From positions 1 to 36,169 of the forward strand of contig NZ_QWKG01000042.1 of the NCBI RefSeq assembly GCF_009911595.1: 36,169 nt of DNA, given 5' to 3'. This document shows, piece by piece, positions 32,406 through 36,169 of the stretch. A program made the translations under genes and the position numbers. Below the pieces are notes generated by a model. It was given only the letters and a program-made list of their open reading frames with translations. It did no database searches and was not told the origin of the DNA. Source of the DNA: Colidextribacter sp. OB.20. Its GTDB lineage: Bacteria; Bacillota; Clostridia; Oscillospirales; Oscillospiraceae. Positions within the stretch are counted from its first letter, which is position 1. Every line of letters starts with the position of its first letter.

Positions 32406-32762
32406 ATGACGCAGGAAATTTTGGCCCTGTGCAGGGTGATGGGGGCCGCCGGCCAGGAGGAGCTGCTGCTCCCCCTGGTCCAGGCCGTGGAGGGCCAGCT
32501 GGCCGCCCAGCTGAGGGAGGGGACCACCCCGGAGGACTGCGGCCCGGCCTTTCCCCTTGCCGCGGCCATGGTGGTGACGGACTGTCTGGCCGGAATGACC
32601 GGGGCAGAGGAGTGGTCGTCCTTTACGGCCGGGGAGTTGACAATCAGGCGGGAGGCGGGAGCTTCCGGCCGGGGGAGCAAAAGCCTGACCCAGCGGGCGG
32701 AGGAGCTGCTGGCCCCCTGGACAGGGGAGGCCGGCTTTGCCTTTCAGGGGGTGCCGGGATGA
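32406..32762 (+). CDS. Phage head-tail connector protein
   Basis: 118 residues, directly after the capsid gene. Helical N-terminus and an AAAMVVTDCLAG segment; proteins of this size and place in PBSX-like phages are head completion adaptors below the portal. Named by position only. Its stop overlaps the next ATG. Confidence 0.7.
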   Translation: MTQEILALCRVMGAAGQEELLLPLVQAVEGQLAAQLREGTTPEDCGPAFPLAAAMVVTDCLAGMTGAEEWSSFTAGELTIRREAGASGRGSKSLTQRAEELLAPWTGEAGFAFQGVPG

Positions 32763-33082
32763 TGGAAGGGCTGTGGAGCGATATCCTGGAGCGCTTCGGG
32801 GAGGATGTAATCCTCCGGAAAAATGAGGTTGATATTCCTGCCCGGGCCCTGGTACAGCCCTGCCTGGAGCTGAGGAAGGGGCAGGAACTGCCCGGTCCCC
32901 TGGGTCTGGAGCGGCAGGAGCGCTTCCGCTATTTGGGGCCGGCGGGGCGCCCGCTGGACTTGGACACCGTGGTGGTGTGGAGGGACAGGGACTACCGGGT
33001 GCGTTGGGCCCAGCTGACGGGCGAGGGGGTCTGCCCCCACTGGTGGGCGGTGCTCTGCCCCAGAGAGGAGGAGGTCCTGTGA
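32759..33082 (+). CDS. Phage head closure-like protein
   Basis: 107 residues starting at the ATGATG overlapping the previous stop. Beta-rich, with LDLDTVVVWRDRDYRVRWAQ like small barrel head-closure proteins. Assigned by order in the phage cluster (connector, closure, tail terminator, sheath). Motif support is weak. Confidence 0.65.
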   Translation: MMEGLWSDILERFGEDVILRKNEVDIPARALVQPCLELRKGQELPGPLGLERQERFRYLGPAGRPLDLDTVVVWRDRDYRVRWAQLTGEGVCPHWWAVLCPREEEVL

Positions 33083-33582
33083 GCGCGGGATTGGAAGGGA
33101 TCTGCCGGGAGATGGCGGACTATCTGAACAGCCGGGGGGTCCCGGCGGTCACCGCCTGGCCTGTGGAGGCCCGGAGGGAGCTGAAGCAGACTGTGGCGGT
33201 GGTCTCTCTCCGGGGGTGCAGGGTGGAGCCCTCGGGCCTGCAGAACTATCTGGGAGACCGATATGACCGGGAGACAGGCCGCTGGGAGGAGCGGTATGGC
33301 CGGAAGGCCCGGATTACCCTGGGCCTGGACCTCTACGCCCCGGAGAAGGGGGATGGGGCGGCCCTCCAGGCCGCCTTCGACGCCCTGGCGGAGGCCCTGC
33401 TTCTGGGGGAGCCGGAGGGCCTGACGGTGGAGGACTTCTCCTGCGGACAGACTGCCCGGGACGGGGAGAGCCGGCGGCTGAAAAGGCCGGTGGAGGCGGT
33501 ATGCACCGCGTGGCTGAGCGCTGTCCAGCATTTGGACGGCGGGTTTACTGATTTTGAATTGAGAGGTGTGGCGAAGGTATGA
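33079..33582 (+). CDS. Phage tail terminator-like protein
   Basis: 167 residues. The GTG start overlaps the previous TGA and is preceded by GAGGAGGAGG. It has an alpha/beta layout (helix ICREMADYLNSRG, strand TVAVVSLRG, later ARITLGLDLYAP) found in neck proteins that cap the tail. Place directly before the sheath gene supports this. Its stop overlaps the sheath ATG. Confidence 0.65.
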   Translation: MSAGLEGICREMADYLNSRGVPAVTAWPVEARRELKQTVAVVSLRGCRVEPSGLQNYLGDRYDRETGRWEERYGRKARITLGLDLYAPEKGDGAALQAAFDALAEALLLGEPEGLTVEDFSCGQTARDGESRRLKRPVEAVCTAWLSAVQHLDGGFTDFELRGVAKV

Positions 33583-34637
33583 GTATTACAGTACATCAGC
33601 GTCCGGGGGTCTATTCCTCCTACGACGCCTCCGCTGTGGTCAGCGGAAAGGGGACCGGCAGGCTGGTGGGGCTGGCCGCCGTCAACACGGCGGCCCAGGC
33701 CGGGAAGGTCCAGACCGTCACCAGCTATGACCAGGCGGTGACTCTGTTCGGCGCAGGGGGCGCCGAGGATATGTCGGAGCTGATCCGGCTGGCCCTGAAA
33801 AACGGGGCCTCCGGCGTGGCGGCTGTGGCGGTGGCCGGCGCGGAGGGCTATCAGGAGGCCTTTGCCCTGCTGTCCAGGCTGGAGAATATCGGCGTGGTCC
33901 TCTGCGACAGCACGGATCAGGCGGTGCAGAAGCAGCTGCGAGACAGCGTGATCGAGGCCTCGGACCAGCGGCGGGAGCGGCTGTGCGTGGCGGCGGGGGC
34001 CAAGGGGGAGAGCGTGTCTGAGCTGATTGCCCGGGCCAAGGAGCTGAACCACGAGAGGGTGGTGCTGGCGGCCCCCGGCGCACTGGACCGGGAGGGGAAG
34101 CCCATCTCCGGCCTGACCCTGGCCGCCGCCGTGGCGGGGGCCATTGCCGGGGAGAGCGACCCCGCCGTCCCCCTGGGGGGCGCGGAGCTGTCCGGGCTGA
34201 ACGGCCTGTCCGCCCAGCTGGAGGACAACGACATCGACCTGCTGGTGCTGGGGGGCGTCACCCCCCTGGAGAGCGTGGGCGGCGCCGTCAGCGTAATCCG
34301 GGGGGTGACCACCAGGACGGCCTCCGGCGGGACGGAGGACACCGCCTGGCGGGACCTGTCCTCCATCCGGGTGGTGGATGACGTGATCCCCGGCCTGCGC
34401 GGCGCTCTGCGGGCCAGGTTCCGCCAGTCCAAGAACACCGAGCAGAGCCGGGGGGCTATCCGGGCCCAGGTGGTGCTGGAGCTGGAGAACAAGCTGGCCC
34501 GGGAGATCATCACCGGCTATGACGGCGTGACCGTCACCGCCGACAGCGAGGACCCCACCCGATGCCTGGTGGATTTCTCCTTTGCGGTGGCCCACGGGCT
34601 GAATCAAATCTGGCTGACGGCGCACGTCACGGTGTAA
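33579..34637 (+). CDS. Phage tail sheath protein
   Basis: 352 residues, contractile sheath like XkdK of PBSX. The N-terminus ITVHQRPGVYSSYDASA and GRLVGLAAVNTAAQAG, and the C-terminal RFRQSKNTEQSRGAIRAQV with a final NQIWLTAHVTV, are typical of sheath proteins. Shows that the phage is a myovirus type, with a contracting tail. Confidence 0.92.
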   Translation: MSITVHQRPGVYSSYDASAVVSGKGTGRLVGLAAVNTAAQAGKVQTVTSYDQAVTLFGAGGAEDMSELIRLALKNGASGVAAVAVAGAEGYQEAFALLSRLENIGVVLCDSTDQAVQKQLRDSVIEASDQRRERLCVAAGAKGESVSELIARAKELNHERVVLAAPGALDREGKPISGLTLAAAVAGAIAGESDPAVPLGGAELSGLNGLSAQLEDNDIDLLVLGGVTPLESVGGAVSVIRGVTTRTASGGTEDTAWRDLSSIRVVDDVIPGLRGALRARFRQSKNTEQSRGAIRAQVVLELENKLAREIITGYDGVTVTADSEDPTRCLVDFSFAVAHGLNQIWLTAHVTV

Positions 34638-34783
34638 TCAGGAGGAGATAAGAGGGCGGAGGCGGCCTTTGTCCGCCTCTGTGGGCATCAATTTAATCTG
34701 TGTAGGGCGGGACGACCCCGGCCCGCCTGCTTCAGACGGCGCGCCGAGTCGTCGCGCCCTGCAAAAATCAAGGAGGTTATGGA
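34638..34783. repeat. Repeat between sheath and tube genes
   Basis: TGTAGGGCGGGACGAC (34701-34716) and its near-complement (34748-34763) frame a GC-rich core; the left arm also occurs at 31235. The rest of the 146 bases shows no gene. Confidence 0.65.
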
Positions 34784-35173
34784 ATGAGCATTCCTGGTTT
34801 TCCCACCAGCAGCGATATCTATCTGGAGGTGGACGGGGTCAGGGTGGCGGTGGTCCAGAGCTACGCCGCCAAGACCACCAAGAGCAGCTCGGCGGTGGAG
34901 GCCTTCGGCGAGCCGGAGCCGGTGGCAACTATCCCCGGCCAGGCCGCCCATGTGATCGAGCTGAGCCGGCTGTACGCCACCGACCAGGCCGTTCGGGACG
35001 GCATCGACTTCTACGCCCTGGAGAACTTCTCCCTGGTCATCTGCAAGCCCGACCGGAAGATTATCTACTCTGGCTGTCAGTGGAGCGCCATCCAGGAGAG
35101 CGCCAGCATCGGCAGCATGGTGTTGGAGAAGGTCACCCTGGTGGCCTCCCGCCGGATTGAGACGGGGGTGTAA
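34784..35173 (+). CDS. Phage tail tube protein
   Basis: 129 residues, immediately after the sheath gene. The beta-rich sequence with IYLEVDGVRVAVVQSYAA and LVICKPDRKIIYSGCQW resembles the inner tube proteins of contractile tails. AAGGAGG precedes the ATG. The order sheath, tube, chaperone matches PBSX-like tails. Confidence 0.85.
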   Translation: MSIPGFPTSSDIYLEVDGVRVAVVQSYAAKTTKSSSAVEAFGEPEPVATIPGQAAHVIELSRLYATDQAVRDGIDFYALENFSLVICKPDRKIIYSGCQWSAIQESASIGSMVLEKVTLVASRRIETGV

Positions 35174-35177
35174 GGCC

Positions 35178-35561
35178 GTGGCGGTGTCTATTTTGGCCGG
35201 AAAAGACCGGATCAGCCTGGGGAACGGCTTCGACCTGCGGCTGCTGTCGGCGCTGGAGGTCCTGCAGGCCCGGCGGGAGAGCGGAGAGCTGGCCGCCGGA
35301 GAGGGGGAACGTGCCCTGTGCTCCAACGCCTGCCTGCTGGCCCGGGCTCTGGAAAAAACGGAGGACAAGACCCCCGTCTTTTCCGGCGGGCAGGAGGTGC
35401 TGGCCGGGCTGACCGTGGAGGAGATCGCCGCCCTGGCCGGGCGGTGGAGCGCCTTCAGCCGGGAGAGCGGTCCGGGACTGGACCTGTCCCCGGAGGAGCT
35501 GGAAAAGGTAAAAAAAAACTCCGGAGCGACCCCGGGGAGCGGCTGCGCTGGCGTGTGCTGA
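35178..35561 (+). CDS. Tail assembly chaperone, short (unshifted) form
   Basis: 127 residues from a GTG start 4 bases after the tube stop, with GGGGGTG close upstream. Small, acidic, helical, in the place of XkdN/lambda G-type chaperones that guard the tape measure during tail assembly. Near its end it contains the slippery heptamer described separately; without slipping it stops at 35561. Confidence 0.8.
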   Translation: MAVSILAGKDRISLGNGFDLRLLSALEVLQARRESGELAAGEGERALCSNACLLARALEKTEDKTPVFSGGQEVLAGLTVEEIAALAGRWSAFSRESGPGLDLSPEELEKVKKNSGATPGSGCAGVC

Positions 35562-35815
35562 AACAGTTTCGCGCCCTGCCCACCGAGGGGCGGGCCAGGG
35601 CCATGAAGGACCGGGACTATCTGTGGTGCCTGGCCAACGCCCTGGTGGACCGGGAGGAGGAGCTGGACCGGCTGTGTCCCGCCTGCCGGGCCCGGGCGCT
35701 GGAGGAGAAATGTCCGGCGTGCGGCCAGACCCTGGCGGAGGGGGAGGAGATGGCAAACCCGGCCTTTGACATGGAGCGGTTTGCCCGGCTGAGAGGAGGG
35801 GAGCGCCTTGCCTGA
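35178..35815 (+). CDS. Tail assembly chaperone, long form by -1 frameshift
   Basis: A -1 slip at 35513-35519 joins the first 114 codons to a frame of 98 more residues, giving about 212 residues, like lambda GT. The added part is basic and helical (LRWRVLKQFRALPTEG) and contains two CxxC pairs (LCPACRA and KCPACGQT), a likely zinc site. This downstream frame has no good start of its own near the slip site, which supports the fusion. The phase of the heptamer is correct for -1 slipping. Ratio of the two forms cannot be seen from the sequence. Confidence 0.75.
35513..35519 (+). other. Slippery site A AAA AAC for -1 frameshift
   Basis: In the zero frame the codons are GTA AAA AAA AAC, so the heptamer A-AAA-AAC has the canonical X-XXY-YYZ phase. 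GC-rich self-complementary stretches (CTCCGGAG and CCCCGGGG) follow within 20 bases and may stimulate slipping. Confidence 0.8.
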
Positions 35816-36169
35816 CTATCTGGAGGAGGCGCTGGACAATCTCCGGGACCTGCTGGACCAGGTGAAGCGGCTGGAGCGGGAGTTGTCCTCCGGCGGAGCG
35901 GCGGAGACAGGGACCCACCCGGCCCTTCCTTCAGCCGCAGAAGGGGAGTCCCTCCGGGAGGAGGAGAGACCTCCCGCCGGGGAGGGCGTCTCGGAGCGGG
36001 AGGAGGACACGCTGATAAGCCAGAAATACGACCCGGTTTACCGATGGGAGGAGCGGAACCGGCGGCGGGAGGAGCTCCCTTTGGAGGCTGGCCCCGGCGC
36101 GGAACGGGCGTCCGGGGAGCCGGAGGCCCGCCGCCAGACCTGGGCGCCGCCGGAGCTGGAAGCTCCCCG
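35808..36169 (+). CDS. Phage protein, 5' part only (cut by window end)
   Basis: A frame open to the window edge from a TTG at 35808, preceded by GAGGAGGGG at a good distance and overlapping the previous stop by 8 bases. It begins LPDYLEEALDNLRDLLDQVK (first residue Met when initiated), a helical coiled-coil start, then a low-complexity Glu/Pro/Arg-rich stretch. It is in the place just before or within the tape-measure region. No family assigned. Confidence 0.6.
   Translation, partial: MPDYLEEALDNLRDLLDQVKRLERELSSGGAAETGTHPALPSAAEGESLREEERPPAGEGVSEREEDTLISQKYDPVYRWEERNRRREELPLEAGPGAERASGEPEARRQTWAPPELEAP

Noticed and set aside
1-36169. CRISPR array
   Set aside because: No regularly spaced direct repeats were seen; the repeats present are dispersed hairpins.
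27301-36169. Pure tailocin (headless tail bacteriocin)
   Set aside because: Terminase, portal, protease and capsid genes are all present, so a headed particle is encoded.

Overview
The window reads as a chromosomal segment of an anaerobic gut-type Firmicute, most likely Oscillospiraceae (the Flavonifractor/Lawsonibacter/Intestinimonas/Oscillibacter area). This is inferred from GC-rich genes with AGGAGG-type ribosome sites, the glgC/glgD pair typical of Firmicutes, and hairpin-rich dispersed repeats of a kind I associate with these genomes. No species can be named from the sequence alone.

Layout. (1) 1-2322: a methyl-accepting chemotaxis gene (minus) with its own promoter and terminator. (2) 2500-9603: an AT-rich accessory island, all minus strand, next to tRNA-Val. 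Its core is a five-gene, tightly spaced operon from one promoter: DNA cytosine-5 methyltransferase, HD-domain protein, ORC/CDC6-like P-loop ATPase, an unrecognised 321-residue protein and a flavin-dependent thymidylate synthase (ThyX). A truncated KilA-N gene and a catalytic-domain-less serine recombinase piece lie upstream. There is no adjacent restriction nuclease. This is the best candidate for an undescribed, probably anti-phage, system. (3) 9720-14126: tRNA-Val, glucose-6-phosphate isomerase, a possible small RNA and three small genes, tRNA-Tyr and tRNA-Thr, then a small phage-like regulatory cluster (zinc-ribbon remnant, coiled coil, sigma region-4 protein). (4) 14131-25778: mgtE Mg2+ transporter behind a long structured leader with an internal terminator, then the glycogen genes glgP, glgA, glgD, glgC, glgB. 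An AT-rich secreted-protein gene with its own promoter is inserted between glgA and glgP. (5) 25918-27066: a D-Ala-D-Ala carboxypeptidase. (6) 27301-end: the head and contractile-tail genes of a PBSX-like prophage in canonical order (terminase, portal, protease, capsid, connectors, sheath, tube, frameshifted tail chaperone). It is cut by the window edge and interrupted by repeats also found elsewhere in the window.

How the parts work together: GlgC (with GlgD) makes ADP-glucose, GlgA polymerises it, GlgB branches it and GlgP degrades it, while glucose-6-phosphate isomerase links the hexose-phosphate pool to glycolysis. The island operon couples DNA methylation to an NTPase switch and an HD phosphohydrolase. 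The prophage cluster encodes a complete capsid-to-tail assembly pathway up to the tail chaperone. Well-formed sigma-A-type promoters (17-bp spacers) could be placed upstream of most transcription units.
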